64,000 nucleotides of DNA from Trogon surrucura. Its lineage: Eukaryota > Chordata > Aves > Trogoniformes > Trogonidae. Below the pieces are notes generated by a model, which worked only from the letters and a program-made list of their open reading frames with translations, had not been told where the DNA came from and made no database searches. Shown in pieces: positions 42,324-53,516 of the stretch. The first letter of the stretch is position 1, and each line of letters opens with the position of its first letter. The stretch is taken from the NCBI GenBank assembly GCA_020746105.1, contig JAJGST010000022.1, forward strand, positions 434,001-498,000, in the 5' to 3' direction. The translations under genes were made by a program, and so were the position numbers.

Positions 42324-43810
42324 TTAGGTCGATTTCCTTGTGACTGCCGATTAATTACTGTGGACGCTTGGAGAGGAGCAAGAGCTGCCAGCACCTGATT
42401 CTGTGAAGCCTCTGCTTGCTTTCTCAACCCATCACCTAGCTCTTTTATAGCATCTACCAGGAAAGCCTGATGCCCTGTGGGCATTGTTGCTGCTTTTTCT
42501 AGTGCTTCCTCTATACTCCAATGAGGTCCCAGTGTACTTATAATGCTTCTAGTAGTTGCATTTCCATTTTGGAGAGCACATTGTTTTAATAAGGCTCCCC
42601 TCATATATTCAGGCACTCCTGCCTTTTCTATTGCGGTTGCTATCTTATCGACAAATGCTCCCAGTGACTCCTCTCTACCTTGTTTCACCCCCATATAGAA
42701 TGGTATCCCTCCTGGCTCCTTAACCCGATCCATAGCGAGTTGCACTAATCTCATAGCCTCCCTACACTTATCTGGTCCCAGCAATGCCTGAGCTTCCGTA
42801 TTAAAGTAAGGACCCAAACCCATAAGCTCATCTATGGTTATTCCATGCAACGGATCACCTGCCTGCCTCTGCACTGCCACAGCTTCATTAACAAGCCCCT
42901 GCCAATGCGCGTTAAAAATCAACTGTTGATGCTGTGTATATATCAGCTTTACTATCCCTTTACAATCTGATGGTAACAATACCTGTGTGCTCCATAAGTA
43001 ATCCAACATTTGTTTTACAGGCTCACTCGTTGCCCCAAACTGACTTACAGTAGCTCGCAGCTGCGCTAGCAACTTCCAATCCAGTGGGTTAATTTCAGCT
43101 ACGTATCCTCCCCCCTCAGCCTGCTGAAACGTAACCGGACAAGCCAACTGTGTCGCTGTCTGAATGGCCCAATCATCCCCCCTGTTCATGCTATCTCTCG
43201 CTAGAGCAGCCCATGCCTCCCGACGTTCCCTCGCCAGGGCCCCCGCTGGGTCAGCTTTTGCCCCAGGGATCGGCTCACTGGTGCTCTGGGAATTGTCTGG
43301 TGATGGCTCTTGCACAAGCAGAGAAGGCGGTGGTGGAGGCGGCCGCCCAGGAGGAGGTTGCAGGGCCGAGGGTTTTGGACAGCAACTAGTCTCTGTCTCG
43401 GTTTCCGTATTTACTGGCCGTAGGGGTGGTAAAGTTATCTTGGAAATTCGAGGTGGTAACGGTATTCCCCCTGTCAGTTCTCTATCATAGGACCTGTTCT
43501 TTTGTTGTGCGGCAGTCGCTTCTTGAGCCGCTGTTTTTTCTGCTTGATACTGTAGTAACTCATTCTGCACTACCTGCCACATCTTTCCTAACTTAATCGC
43601 CGTCTTATCATCCTGCAGAGTCAACTCCCACAATATATCTCCAAATTTCCTCCACTCTGATAACTCGTGGACTGTATGGGGATTTGTAAAACATCCTTTC
43701 GCATACCCAAACGCTAACAGTCCTGGTAAATCTTTCTGCAAATTTAACCCCTTAATCTGCCTTTTTTCTAAAAAGGTCGTAAATAAATCATATGCTGCTT
43801 GCCTCTCCAT
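42065..43810 (-). CDS. gag: gag polyprotein of the betaretrovirus-like provirus, open
   Basis: 581 codons on the minus strand, start MERQAAYDLFTTFLEK and no stop. The N-terminal matrix-like region is followed by a Pro-rich stretch with PPGRPPPPPPS (candidate late domain). Next comes capsid with the major homology region (KQGREESLGAFVDKIATAIE), then nucleocapsid with two CCHC knuckles ([28 protein letters not shown]). Gag assembles the virion core and packages RNA. The full-length frame in an otherwise defective provirus fits recent insertion. The last 86 codons overlap the pro frame. Confidence 0.92.
   Translation of the reverse strand: MERQAAYDLFTTFLEKRQIKGLNLQKDLPGLLAFGYAKGCFTNPHTVHELSEWRKFGDILWELTLQDDKTAIKLGKMWQVVQNELLQYQAEKTAAQEATAAQQKNRSYDRELTGGIPLPPRISKITLPPLRPVNTETETETSCCPKPSALQPPPGRPPPPPPSLLVQEPSPDNSQSTSEPIPGAKADPAGALARERREAWAALARDSMNRGDDWAIQTATQLACPVTFQQAEGGGYVAEINPLDWKLLAQLRATVSQFGATSEPVKQMLDYLWSTQVLLPSDCKGIVKLIYTQHQQLIFNAHWQGLVNEAVAVQRQAGDPLHGITIDELMGLGPYFNTEAQALLGPDKCREAMRLVQLAMDRVKEPGGIPFYMGVKQGREESLGAFVDKIATAIEKAGVPEYMRGALLKQCALQNGNATTRSIISTLGPHWSIEEALEKAATMPTGHQAFLVDAIKELGDGLRKQAEASQNQVLAALAPLQASTVINRQSQGNRPKCFRCGGSGHIRKDCTATRVWCQKCRANTHSTGACRGRSGNSSTSANRSGRATTQVAAAIQQPPSLLDNSSTQRQEGASAWTWQPQ
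42203..42209 (-). promoter_or_regulatory. Ribosomal frameshift slippery site GGGAAAC
   Basis: On the minus strand the gag frame reads G-GGA-AAC, a canonical -1 heptamer, after the second zinc knuckle. Slippage moves ribosomes from the gag frame (SGNSS) to the pro frame (VGKLQ). The same heptamer is used at gag-pro in known betaretroviruses. I did not model the downstream RNA structure. Confidence 0.85.
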
Positions 43811-43984
43811 ACCTTAAACGTCAGCGCTGTTGCAGCTTTCCAAGGTCTCGGCAGCACGTATCAGCTGAGCTCGCCGATGCGGTCACTCAGGGCTCGGAGC
43901 GCCTTTTCTTCGGGCTGCTCTTATCGCCGTCCTCGCTGCATAGGACCTGAACTCCTTCGCTGAATCCCTTCTTCTTTTCGATGT

Positions 43985-44002
43985 ATCACGTCGGGGTCAC
44001 CA
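43985..44002 (-). promoter_or_regulatory. Primer-binding site, tRNA-Trp
   Basis: The plus strand reads atcacgtcggggtcacca, the 3' end plus CCA of vertebrate tRNA-Trp, the primer known for avian alpharetroviruses. It is 2 nt from the LTR, the correct position. A tRNA-Trp primer with beta-type gene order is an unusual pairing. Confidence 0.88.
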
Positions 44003-44004
44003 TT

Positions 44005-44403
44005 TGTCGGAGATTTCAGCGGGAGACGAGCACACTCTATAGTGATCAACAAGTCTCAAATTTATTGTTCAGCAATTCATACATTTATAGTACTCATAAT
44101 TAGGTTCATACATATTGCAAAAGCTAAGCTCCTTATTGGCTACCATATTATTAGCATCATATCAGTATTTGCAGTTTTTGTAGCTTTTACTTGTTACTTT
44201 TCCCAGTTCTTGTTTTCTTCTTCAACAACCTGCTATCGTACCCTTTTTAGCTCAAGGACAAGCATGTTGTCCCGTCCACATACCTCACGTATTACACATC
44301 CACGTCCCGCACGTACTACACGTCCATTAATCTAATCGTATCCTCCTGATGCCTTTCTTCATGGCCTTTCTCTTTTAACCATGTTTCCACAATATTCTCC
44401 ACA
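44005..44403 (-). repeat. 5' LTR of the betaretrovirus-like provirus
   Basis: 399 bp, apparently identical to 38291-38689. It would drive minus-strand transcription. Followed by target duplication cgtgca (44404-44409). Confidence 0.95.
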
Positions 44404-44409
44404 CGTGCA

Positions 44410-46636
44410 CATCTCTAACTCCTCCTGTTTGTTTCCCGTGTTATATGCATCAGTGTAGAGGCATTTAAGTTGAGCCCCCATTGAAGCTGACTTACTGGTT
44501 CAAATTCCATTCTCATGTGCTTCAAGTGTTCTGCTACTGGCCTGTGATCCTTCTCCAGGCCCAGGGCATCTATTACTGGCACTGGCCTTCAGAGGGGTAT
44601 CAGTGGGATGGATTGAGGATCCTCTCCCCCATCAACTCTAGTTTAAAGCCCTCTTTACTAAATTGGCAAGCCTGTGACCAAAGATACTCCGCCCCTTCTC
44701 TGAGAAGCATACCCCATCGGCCTCCAGGAGACAAGGTTTCTCAAAGCGAGTCCCGTGGTCTAAGTAACCAAAGCCCTGGCTGTGGCACCACTCCCATAGC
44801 CATTCGTTGATTTTCCAGATCTGACTGCCCTTTTATGTGACCTTTACCTTTGACCGGGAGGAGTGATAAAAAGACTACCTGTGCTCCCGAGTCCTTCACC
44901 ACTGCTCCCAGTGCTTTGGAATCTTTCTCGATAGTCTTCAGATTGTTCTTGGCTGTACCACTGGTGCCCACGTGAAACAGCAGCAACGGGTAGTAGTCAG
45001 TGAGATGTACAAGGCGTGGTAGTCTCTCAGTTATATCCTTGATACGAGCCTCCGGTAAGCAGCAGACGTCTCTAGAGATAGGGTCAGGTTGACAAATGGG
45101 TGCCTCCGTACCTCTTAAAAGAGAGTCGCCCACTACTATCACCCTTCACTTTTTCTTGATTGCGTTCATCGCTATATGGGGAACTGATCGGGTTGCCTTA
45201 TTTATCTCCAGTGACTTACCTGATGAAGCATCTTTTTCCTCCTTAACCTGTAGTGCTGAGAATCTGTTCTGCATGGGCACCTTGGGCTTTGAGGGAGGCT
45301 TCTTCCTCCTGCTGGTTCTTGCTTTTGCCAGCTTCCATTCATAGAATCATAGAATCATAGAATCATAGAATGTTAGGGATTGGAAGGGACCTCGAAAGAT
45401 CATCAAGTCCAATCCCCCTGCCAGAGCAGGAATGCCTAGACTATGCCACACAGGAACGTGTCCAGGCAGGTCTTGAATGTCTCCAGAGAAGGAGACTCCA
45501 CAGCCTCTCTGGGCAGCCTGTTCCAGGGCTCCGTCACCCTCACTGAGAAGAAGTTTCTTCTCGAGTTTAAGCGGAACCTCTTATGTTCCAGTTTCAGCAC
45601 ATTACCCCTTGTCCTATCAGTGGTTGTCACCGAGAAGAGCCTGGCTCCATCCTCGTGACACTCACCCTTGATATATTTGTAAACATTAATGAGGTCACCC
45701 CTCAGCCTCCTCTTCTCCAAACTAAAGAGCCCCAGCTCCTTCAGTCTTTTCTCATAAGGGAGATGCTCCACTCCCTTAATCATCCTAGTTGCCCTGTGCT
45801 GGACTCTCTCCAGCAGTTCCCTGTCTTTCTTGAACTGAGGGGCCCAGAACTGGACACAGTATTCCAGATGGGGTCTCACCAGGGCAGAGTAGAGGGGAAG
45901 GAGAACCTCTCTCGACCTACTAACCACTCCCCTTCTAATACACCCCAGGATGCCATTGGCCTTCCTGGCCACAAGGGCACAGTGCTGGCTCATGGTCATC
46001 CTGCTGTCCACCAAGACTCCCAGGTCCCTTTCCCCTACACTGCTCTCTAATAAGTCATTCCCCAACTTATACTGGAACCTGGGGCATTGATGTCTTCCCT
46101 CCTTTCTGTATGATCTGGTGGGGGAGTATTTGGTTGCTTGATCACAGGGTGTGGGTCCCCTACAGACTGCTCGTGGATCCAACTATGTCTCCTTTTCTGC
46201 TTCCCTGATGCTGCGCAGCCTTTTCACCATCTCCTGCAACTCAGCCACCTTCTGCAGGAGGTCCTCCACCTGGGCACACCTTTTGCAGGCACGTTCACCA
46301 CCTATCCCTGCCCCAGGGGAAAGGCACTTCCTGCAGTCTGAGGTCTGCACGGCAGCCTCTCCCTTCAGCAGCTCCACCTGGGTGGAGGCATCAGTCACCA
46401 CTGGCATGGACGGTGCAGACCCCCCAGCCAGAGCTACAGCCTTTACTCTCCAATGAGTGCTCACCATTCTGGCTCGAGAGTTAGGTAGGATGGGCACCCT
46501 AGACTTGTGCAGACAGGGTTATAATTACTTTGCGTCTCCCAGTGGATCAGTGGAGAGCCACTCCTTCGAAGAAGCACCCTCCTTACGCAAACTACTGCGC
46601 AACATCCTGATCACTGGCGCTCCCTAGTTTGCCTTT
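44410..46636 (-). mobile_element. Older CR1, 5' half with ORF1 (right arm)
   Basis: Mirror of 28560-30786. ORF1 esterase-like half at 44741-45142 and ORF1 start at 46467 going down to 46183, both minus strand. A nested younger CR1 3' fragment lies at 45338-46156, with its open ORF2 end 45436-46182. Confidence 0.9.
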
Positions 46637-46656
46637 AATGGGAGTGAGGGGGAGGG

Positions 46657-47401
46657 CGCCGTTAGTGCTGATTAGTAGGTTGAGGAGTATCAGGGAGTGT
46701 GAGAGTAAGATAGACTATTGGCATCACACCCTACTTTGCTTGGGACAGGCCCAATAGGCAGACAGGACACATGACATGGAACATTCCCTATCCTCTTTCT
46801 GCCTGGCTGAACACAGTGACTCAAGGGACAGGGGACAACGGCAACAAGTTCCTGCCTGGCACAGCAGGTATGTCTCCTCTGCAACTACCCCACCTTCTCA
46901 GGTTCCCCTGCATAACAGGTATGAGGGTCTACAAGTGGAACCGAACAGTGATGAGGCTGATGGTTCACCCAGCTTGGAGGTGTTGCCGAGGTTAAGTCGG
47001 TCTGCACCCACCATCAAAACTGCTCCCACAAAGAAAAAAAGACAGGTCATTGCCATAGGAGACTCCTTTCTGAAGGGAACAGAAGGCCCAATATGCACAC
47101 CAGATTCACTTCTTTGGGAACTCTGCTGCCTGCATGGGGCCCAGGTTAAAGACATGAAAACTCCATGCTCTGGTATGGCCCTCAGATTACGCTGCATTAT
47201 TGATTTTTCAGGTAGGCAGCAATGAAGCATTCTGCTAGAGAAGCTGGCAGCTCATGGCTTAGACAGGTGTACTCTTCGCTGGGTGAAAAACTGGTTGGAT
47301 GGCCGAGCCCAGAGAGAGCTGGTGAACTGAGTTAAATGCAGTTGGTGGCTGGTCACAAGTGGCATCCCCCAGGGCTCAATACTGGGGCCAGTCTTGTTTA
47401 A
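46657..47401 (+). mobile_element. CR1 with ORF1 and part of RT (right arm)
   Basis: Mirror of 27796-28540. The plus-strand frame 46776-47225 reads the ORF1 esterase-like QVIAIGDSFLKGTEGP, then the RT jump. Interrupted at 47402 by the solo LTR. Confidence 0.87.
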
Positions 47402-47406
47402 CATAT

Positions 47407-48587
47407 TGTCGTGGGTTGACCCTGGCCAACCGCCAGGTACCCACACAGCCGCTCACTCACTCCCCCTTCACTAATGAGCAGGGGGAGAAAATATTTCCAA
47501 AGGCTCAGGGTTTGAGATAAGGACAGGGAGATCACTTTCATTTACCGTCCCGGGCAAAACAGACTCAATTTTAGGGATTAGGTACATTTATTAAAAGAAA
47601 TAATCAGAGAGGAGTAGTGAGAAGTGAGAAAGAGCAAACAGATCTTAAACAGAACACCTTCCCCCCATCCCTCCCTTCTTCCCGGGCTTAACACCAATCC
47701 CAGTTTCTCCACCTCCTCCTCCCGAGCGGCGCAGGGGGACAGGGAATGGGGGTTGCGGTCAGTTCATCCGACGTTGGTTCCACCGCTTCTTCACTCCGGG
47801 GAGGACTCTTCACTCTTCCCCAGGGCCATTGTGGGGTCCCTCTCACAGGAGACAAGCTTCATGCTCTCTTCTCCGCGTGAGTCGTCCCACGAAGGGCAAT
47901 TCATCACAAACTGCCCGACGTGAGACACCTCACGAGGGGCAGCCCACCCCTCGTGAGTCTGAGGCGCAGTCCTTCGGGGGAAACTGCTCCAGCGTGAGCC
48001 ACCCGCAGCGTCCCAAAAGTCCCACTGGCCAACCTGCTCCAGCGTGGGCATTCCTCTCTTCCACGGGCTACAGGTTCCGGCAGCGACCTGCTCCGATGCG
48101 GGCTTCCCATGGGCTACAGTCCCCTTTCAGGCATCCACCCACACGGCGTGGAGTCCTCGGTGGACATCTACGCGGTGATCCTCACGGTGGACATCTGCAC
48201 CTCGCCCATGGGCTGCAGGGGGACAACCCGCTTCACCATGGTCTTCACCACGGACCCGGGGGACTCCTTCTGCTCCGGCGCCTGGAGCTCATCCTCCCCC
48301 CTCCTCCTTCTTCACTGACCTTGGTGTCTGCACAGATTCTCACTCCTCCATCTCTGTGCCAGCTGTTATGGCGCAGTTCTTTTTCCCGTTCTTAAATATG
48401 TTTTTCACAGAGGCGTTCCTCTGCTATCACCTTACTGATAGGTTCAGCCTTGGCCAGCGGCGGGTCCCTCTTTGGAGCTGTCTGGCATTGGCTCTATCAA
48501 ACTTGGGGAGCTTCTAGCAGCTTCTTACAGAAGCCACCCTGCAGCTCCCCCCCCGCCACTGAAATCCGGCCAGGCCAAACCAAAACA
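47407..48587 (-). mobile_element. Solo LTR, 1.2 kb family (right-arm copy of 26609-27790)
   Basis: 1181 bp; target duplication catat at 47402-47406 and 48588-48592. It differs by eye only by small changes, for example one G fewer near 47800. Confidence 0.93.
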
Positions 48588-48592
48588 CATAT

Positions 48593-49344
48593 TTATCAAT
48601 GGTCCCTGCACTTGGGTCACAACAACCCCACGCAGTGCTACAGACTTGGGGAGGAGTGGCTGGAAAGCTGCCAGGCAGTAAAAGATCTGGGGGTGCTGGT
48701 GGACAGCCGGCTGAACAGGAGCCAGCAGTGTGCCCAGGTGGCCAAGAAGCCCAACGGCATCCTGGCCTGGATCAGAAATAGTGTGGCCAGCAGGAGCAGG
48801 GAAGTGATTGTGCCCCTGTACTCGGCACTGGTGAGGCCATACCTTGAGTACTGTGTTCAGTTTTGGGCCCTGCAGTTCAAGAAAGACATCGAGGTGCTGG
48901 AGCAGGTCCAGAGAAGGGCAACAAAGCTGGTGAGGGGTCTAGAGACCATGTCTTACGAGGAGAGGCTGAGAGAACTGAGGTTCTTTAGTCTGGAGAAGAG
49001 GAGGCTGAGGGGAGACCTTATCGCTCTCTACAACTACCTGAAAGGAGGTTGTAGTGAGGTGGGAGTCGGTCTCGTCTCCCAAATAACAAGCCATAGGAGG
49101 AGAAGAAATGGGCTCAAGTTGCGCCAGAGGAGGTTTAGATATTAGGAAAAAAATCTTTACTGAAAGAATGGTGAAGGATTGGAACAGGCTGCCCAGGAAA
49201 GTGGTAGAAGCGCCATCCCTGGAGGTGTTCAGAAAACGTGTAGACGTGGCACTTTGGGACGTAGTTTAGTGGTCATGATGGTGTTGGGTTGATGGTTGGA
49301 CTTGATGATCTCAGAGGTCTTTTCCAACCTTAATGATTCTATGA
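48593..49344 (+). mobile_element. CR1 ORF2 C-terminal fragment (right arm)
   Basis: Mirror of 25852-26603. The frame 48450-49145 is open through [20 protein letters not shown] and [17 protein letters not shown], with the 3' tail at 49344. Confidence 0.9.
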
Positions 49345-49849
49345 TACTGTATGTAGAGTCTCAGCAGGACCGGCTCGATTGATGGATCCCTTGGTGTTAA
49401 CTAACCAGGTGGCATGTGCTAAATGCTTGTCCCAGTTTTGAAAAGTTCCACCTCCCATTGCTTTCAGAGTAGTTTTTAACAGTCCATTGTATCGTTCAAT
49501 TTTCCAGAGGCTGATGCATGATAGGGGATATGATGCACCCATTCAATACCATGTTCTTTGGTCCAGTTGTCTATAAGATTGTTTTTGAAATGAGTCCCAT
49601 TCTCTAACTCAGTTCTTTCTGGAGTACCATGTTGCAACAAGATCTGTTTTTCAAGGCCCAGAAGAGTGTTTTGGGCAGCGGCATGGGGCACAGGATATGT
49701 TTCCAGCCATCCGGTGCTTGCTTCCACCATGGTAAGCATGTAGCACTTACCCTGGCGGGTTTGAGGGAGTGTGACATAATCAATCTGCCAGGCCTCCCCA
49801 TACTTATATTTTAACCATCGTCCCCCATACCACAAAGGTTTTAACTGTT
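49345..49849 (-). mobile_element. Older ERVL integrase fragment (right arm)
   Basis: Mirror of 25347-25851. The 49476-50048 minus frame reads integrase but starts inside the LTR, by chance. Includes the target duplication ctgtt at 49845-49849. Confidence 0.87.
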
Positions 49850-50674
49850 TGTTGTGGGTTAGGGCTGGGCCGGCCACTAATGCGGACAGACGCTCTCTAA
49901 CCCCCTCTTCCCCCCAAAAAAAAACGGGAAGAGAAAAGGGAATGAGGCAGAGAGACTTACGTGTTAGAGGAGGAAAAAAAACTAGAACAGTTTTAATGAA
50001 AATAATAGAAATAATGGTAAACAGATAAAAGTAAAGAACTATATACAACTACAGATAGTAGCCCGATATCAAACCCAACTCCCTCCCCCGATAGCAATCC
50101 CCACTGGTGCTGCAGAGCAGGAGGCACTGGGGAAGCCCCAGGCTCAGCGGCGGCGGGAGCTGGATACAGGGAGCTGGATTCGGGAACTCAGGATGCGGAT
50201 CAAAAGCAGGAGATCATATGGAGTCCTCTCTGGACACCGGCCATTGCAGAAAAGGAGGGCGAAAAGGCCGAAAAGGGCCAAAAAAAGGGACGAAACTCTC
50301 ATGATCACTCAATTTATACTAGATATGACGTATATGGGATGGAATACTCTCATTGGTCACCTGTCCTGTCTGTTACCCCCCCGGAGGTGCAACCTTTTAC
50401 TTCCTTGTGCCCCCCTCTTACTACCCGGCACCCCCAGCGTGGCACACAAGAGCCAGCAGTGGCCTTGGTCACTACAGGAATAAGTATCAGCAAGAGCCTT
50501 TCTGCATCCCAGTCCCAGGCAGTGACTGTAAACATCAGGTGTTATCACTGCCAGTAGCACACACTGTCTGCAAAAACATGCTGTTGACTTCAGAACATGC
50601 AGCCTTTTAGAAGACACTAAACTGGAAAGTAAAAATCACTAAACAGGACTGGGTTTTTAGCTAAACCCAGGACA
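49850..50674 (-). repeat. 3' LTR of ERVL provirus (right arm)
   Basis: 825 bp, three bases longer than the left-arm copy, which accounts for the drift of the pairing sum from 75196 to 75199 across it. Confidence 0.92.
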
Positions 50675-51008
50675 TTCCACCCCTTATTCCATACCATTTA
50701 CCTCATACTGATCACGAGCTAACGATCTACTTATAGGAAAAGTTCAGTAAGTTCATGAAGTTCAGAATCGTGGGTTCCATCCATCATAGCAGTCTCTCAG
50801 GGCAGGAAAGTTCATGTGAGATTCGTTACAGTTCGTGTCCATAGGCTGTAGGCTCACTTCAAAGAAGTTACTGGACGTCACTCGATGAGGCCAGCTCAGT
50901 TGCTGGATGTCACTTGATGAGGCCAGTTCAGGTCATCACTGGTTATTACTCTGAAAAACACTTATTGAACACTGTTAGTATTATGTAACAACATCATACA
51001 GGATTAAA

Positions 51009-53516
51009 TCAAGTATTCTCACCTAGAGTTAAATTTCCTTGAGGTACACATTGAACTTCACCATCTTTCATCATCACCCACCAAGTAGCTCCAGGTCCTT
51101 GAGCGAAAGCAACCCCACGAATGGGTTTGCCTTTGCCCGAAGCAGGAAATACCCAGACAGTCTTCCCCAACAAATTCCTTTCATACACCACAGGGACTTT
51201 ATCTCCCTCTACTGTATGTAAAGGTTCTGAATGAGCAGGACCAGCACGATGGATGGATCCTCTGGTGTTAACTAACCAGGTGGCGTGTGCTAAATGCTTG
51301 TCCCAGTTTTGAAAAGTTCCACCTCCCATTGCTTTCAGAGTAGCTTTTAACAGTCCATTGTATCGTTCAATTTTCCCAGAGGCTTGTGCATGATAAGGGA
51401 TATGGTATACCCTTTCAATATGATGTTCTTTAGCCCAATTGTCTATAAGATTGTTTTTTAAATGAGTCCCATTATCTGATTCAATTCTTTCTGGAGTACC
51501 ATGTTGCAACAAGATCTGCTTTTCAAGGCCCAGAAGAGTGTTTTGGGCAGCGGCATGGGGCACAGGATATGTTTCCAGCCATCCGGTGCTTGCTTCCACC
51601 ATGGTAAGCATGTAGCCCTTACCCTGGCGAGTTAAAGGAAGTGTGATGTAATCAATTTGCCAGGCCTCCCCATACCTGTATTTTAACCATCGTTCCCCAT
51701 ACCACAAAGGTTTTAATCGCTTAGCTTGCTTAATTTCGGCGCATATTTCACAGTCGTGGATAACCTGCGCAATAGCGTCCATAGTTAAATCCACCCCTCG
51801 GTCACGAGCCCATCTGTATGTTCCATCTCTTCCCTGATGTCCTGAAGTGTCATGGGCCCACCGAGATAGAAACAGTTCACCTTTATGTTCCCAGTCCAAG
51901 TCTACTTGGAACACTTGAGCAGCCTGATCCACATGCTGGTTGTGTCGATGTTCCTCAGCGGCACGACTTTTGGGCACATGGGCATCTACGTGACACACCT
52001 TTACAACTAAGTTCTCTAGCTGAGCAGCAATGTCTTGCCATAGTTCAGCAGCCCAGATAGGGTTCCCTCTGCGCTCCCAGTTATTGTGCTTCCACTGTTT
52101 TAGCCAACCCCAAAAAGCATTTGCCACCATCCATGAGTCAGTACAGAGATAGAGCACTGGCCATTTTTCCCCTTCAGCAATGTCTAAGGCCAGCTGGGTG
52201 GCTTTTACCTCTGCAAACTGACTCGATCCACCTTCTCCCTCAGTTGCCTCTGCAACGCGTCGTGTGGGACTCCACACAGCAGCTTTCCACTTAAGACGAT
52301 TTCCTACAAGGCGGCAAGATCCATCAGTGAATAGGGCATACTGCTTCTCATTATCTGGTAACTGATTATATGGTGGAGCTTCTTCAGCATGTGTCACCAC
52401 CTCCTTAGGGGGCATTGCAAGGTCTTTACCTTGTGGCCAGTCTGCGATCACCTCTAAAAGTCCTGGACGATCATGATGACCCATTCGAGCTCTCTGTGTA
52501 ATTAGGGCAGTCCATTTGCTCCATGTAGCATCGGTGGCATGATGTGTGGAAGGAACTTTACTCTTGAACATCGAGTTTAGGACTGATATTCTTGGTACTA
52601 GGAGAAGCTGTGCCTCAGTACCAATCACTTCCGAAGCAGTTTTAACTCCTTCATATGCGGCCAATATTTCTTTTTCAGTTGCAGTATAGTTGGCCTCAGA
52701 GCCTCTATATTTTCGGCTCCAAAATCCTAAGGGTCGACCTCGAGTTTCTCCTGGTGCCCTCTGCCAGAGGCTCCAGGCAGGACCATTGTCCCCAGCTGCG
52801 GTGTAGAGTAGATTTTTAATATCTTGCCCTGTTCGGATTGGCCCAAGAACTACTGCCTGTACAATCTCCTGTTTGATTTGTTCAAAGGCCTGTTGCTGTT
52901 CAGGGCCCCATTGAAATTTGTTTTTCTTTCGAGTCACATCAAAAAGAGGTTTCACAATCTGACTATAACCAGGAATATGCATTCTCCAGAAACCCACAGT
53001 ACCTAAGAAGGATTGTGTCTCTTTTTTGTTAGTTGGTGGCAACATAGCTGATATTGTGTCAATCACATCTATTGGGATCTGGCGACGCCCATCTTGCCAT
53101 TTCACTCCCGAATACTGGATCTCTCGTGCAGGTCCCTTGACCTTGCTTCTCTTTACGGCAAAACCAGCATCTAAAAGAATCTCAATTATTTTCTTACCTT
53201 TCATGAAAACTTCTTCTGCCCTGTTACCCCATACAATGATGTCATCGATGTACTGTAGAAGTTCCAGAGCTCCACCCCTCTCCAGGGCAGTATGGATCAG
53301 TCCATGGCAGATGGTAGGGCTGTGTTTCCACCCCTGGGGCAGTCGGTTCCAAGTGTACTGGATGCCCCTCCAGGTGAAAGCAAACTGCGGCCTGCATTCT
53401 GCTGCTATAGGAATAGAGAAAAACACATTAGCAATGTCAAACACATTAGCAATGTCAATTGTGGCATACCACTGAGCTGCCTTGGACTCCAGCTCATACT
53501 GAAGGTCTAACATCAC
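51009..53516 (-). CDS. pol: ERVL pol: RT, RNase H and complete integrase, open frame (right arm)
   Basis: 835 codons without a stop. RT palm (LPQGWKHSPTICHGL, YIDD), RNase H (LFTDGSCRLVGN, CTDSWMVANAFWG), integrase zinc region (HDTSGHQ to CEIC) and all three integrase acidic residues: WQIDYITL, ESDNGTH, GKIERYN, with 35 residues between the last Asp and Glu. It begins inside RT because a CR1 insertion (53515-53912) cuts off the fingers region and protease, and it keeps the 6-residue DIANVF duplication next to the first RT Asp (53421-53456). It is therefore probably not a working polymerase despite the open frame. The left-arm copy is frameshifted. Confidence 0.92.
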   Translation of the reverse strand: MMLDLQYELESKAAQWYATIDIANVFDIANVFFSIPIAAECRPQFAFTWRGIQYTWNRLPQGWKHSPTICHGLIHTALERGGALELLQYIDDIIVWGNRAEEVFMKGKKIIEILLDAGFAVKRSKVKGPAREIQYSGVKWQDGRRQIPIDVIDTISAMLPPTNKKETQSFLGTVGFWRMHIPGYSQIVKPLFDVTRKKNKFQWGPEQQQAFEQIKQEIVQAVVLGPIRTGQDIKNLLYTAAGDNGPAWSLWQRAPGETRGRPLGFWSRKYRGSEANYTATEKEILAAYEGVKTASEVIGTEAQLLLVPRISVLNSMFKSKVPSTHHATDATWSKWTALITQRARMGHHDRPGLLEVIADWPQGKDLAMPPKEVVTHAEEAPPYNQLPDNEKQYALFTDGSCRLVGNRLKWKAAVWSPTRRVAEATEGEGGSSQFAEVKATQLALDIAEGEKWPVLYLCTDSWMVANAFWGWLKQWKHNNWERRGNPIWAAELWQDIAAQLENLVVKVCHVDAHVPKSRAAEEHRHNQHVDQAAQVFQVDLDWEHKGELFLSRWAHDTSGHQGRDGTYRWARDRGVDLTMDAIAQVIHDCEICAEIKQAKRLKPLWYGERWLKYRYGEAWQIDYITLPLTRQGKGYMLTMVEASTGWLETYPVPHAAAQNTLLGLEKQILLQHGTPERIESDNGTHLKNNLIDNWAKEHHIERVYHIPYHAQASGKIERYNGLLKATLKAMGGGTFQNWDKHLAHATWLVNTRGSIHRAGPAHSEPLHTVEGDKVPVVYERNLLGKTVWVFPASGKGKPIRGVAFAQGPGATWWVMMKDGEVQCVPQGNLTLGENT

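Larger units (their letters stand above)
38291..44403 (-). mobile_element. Betaretrovirus-like ERV provirus, recent, right arm only
   Basis: 6113 bp with two 399 bp LTRs that look identical, a 6 bp target duplication and a perfectly empty site in the left arm. Minus-strand order: LTR, tRNA-Trp primer site, gag, dUTPase-protease in the -1 frame, RT N-terminus, integrase, env remnants, LTR. Gene order and the dUTPase-protease fusion are betaretroviral. RT core and RNase H are deleted, integrase has a stop and a frame change, and env is fragmentary with a foreign LTR inside. Identical LTRs with a damaged interior imply that it inserted as a defective genome. It postdates the palindrome, or gene conversion has not spread it to the other arm. 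Confidence 0.93.

Noticed and set aside
49476-50048. Minus-strand ORF starting with a hydrophobic signal-like stretch and running into integrase
   Set aside because: Its first part is LTR sequence; the join with integrase is the LTR/target boundary, so the signal-like start is accidental.
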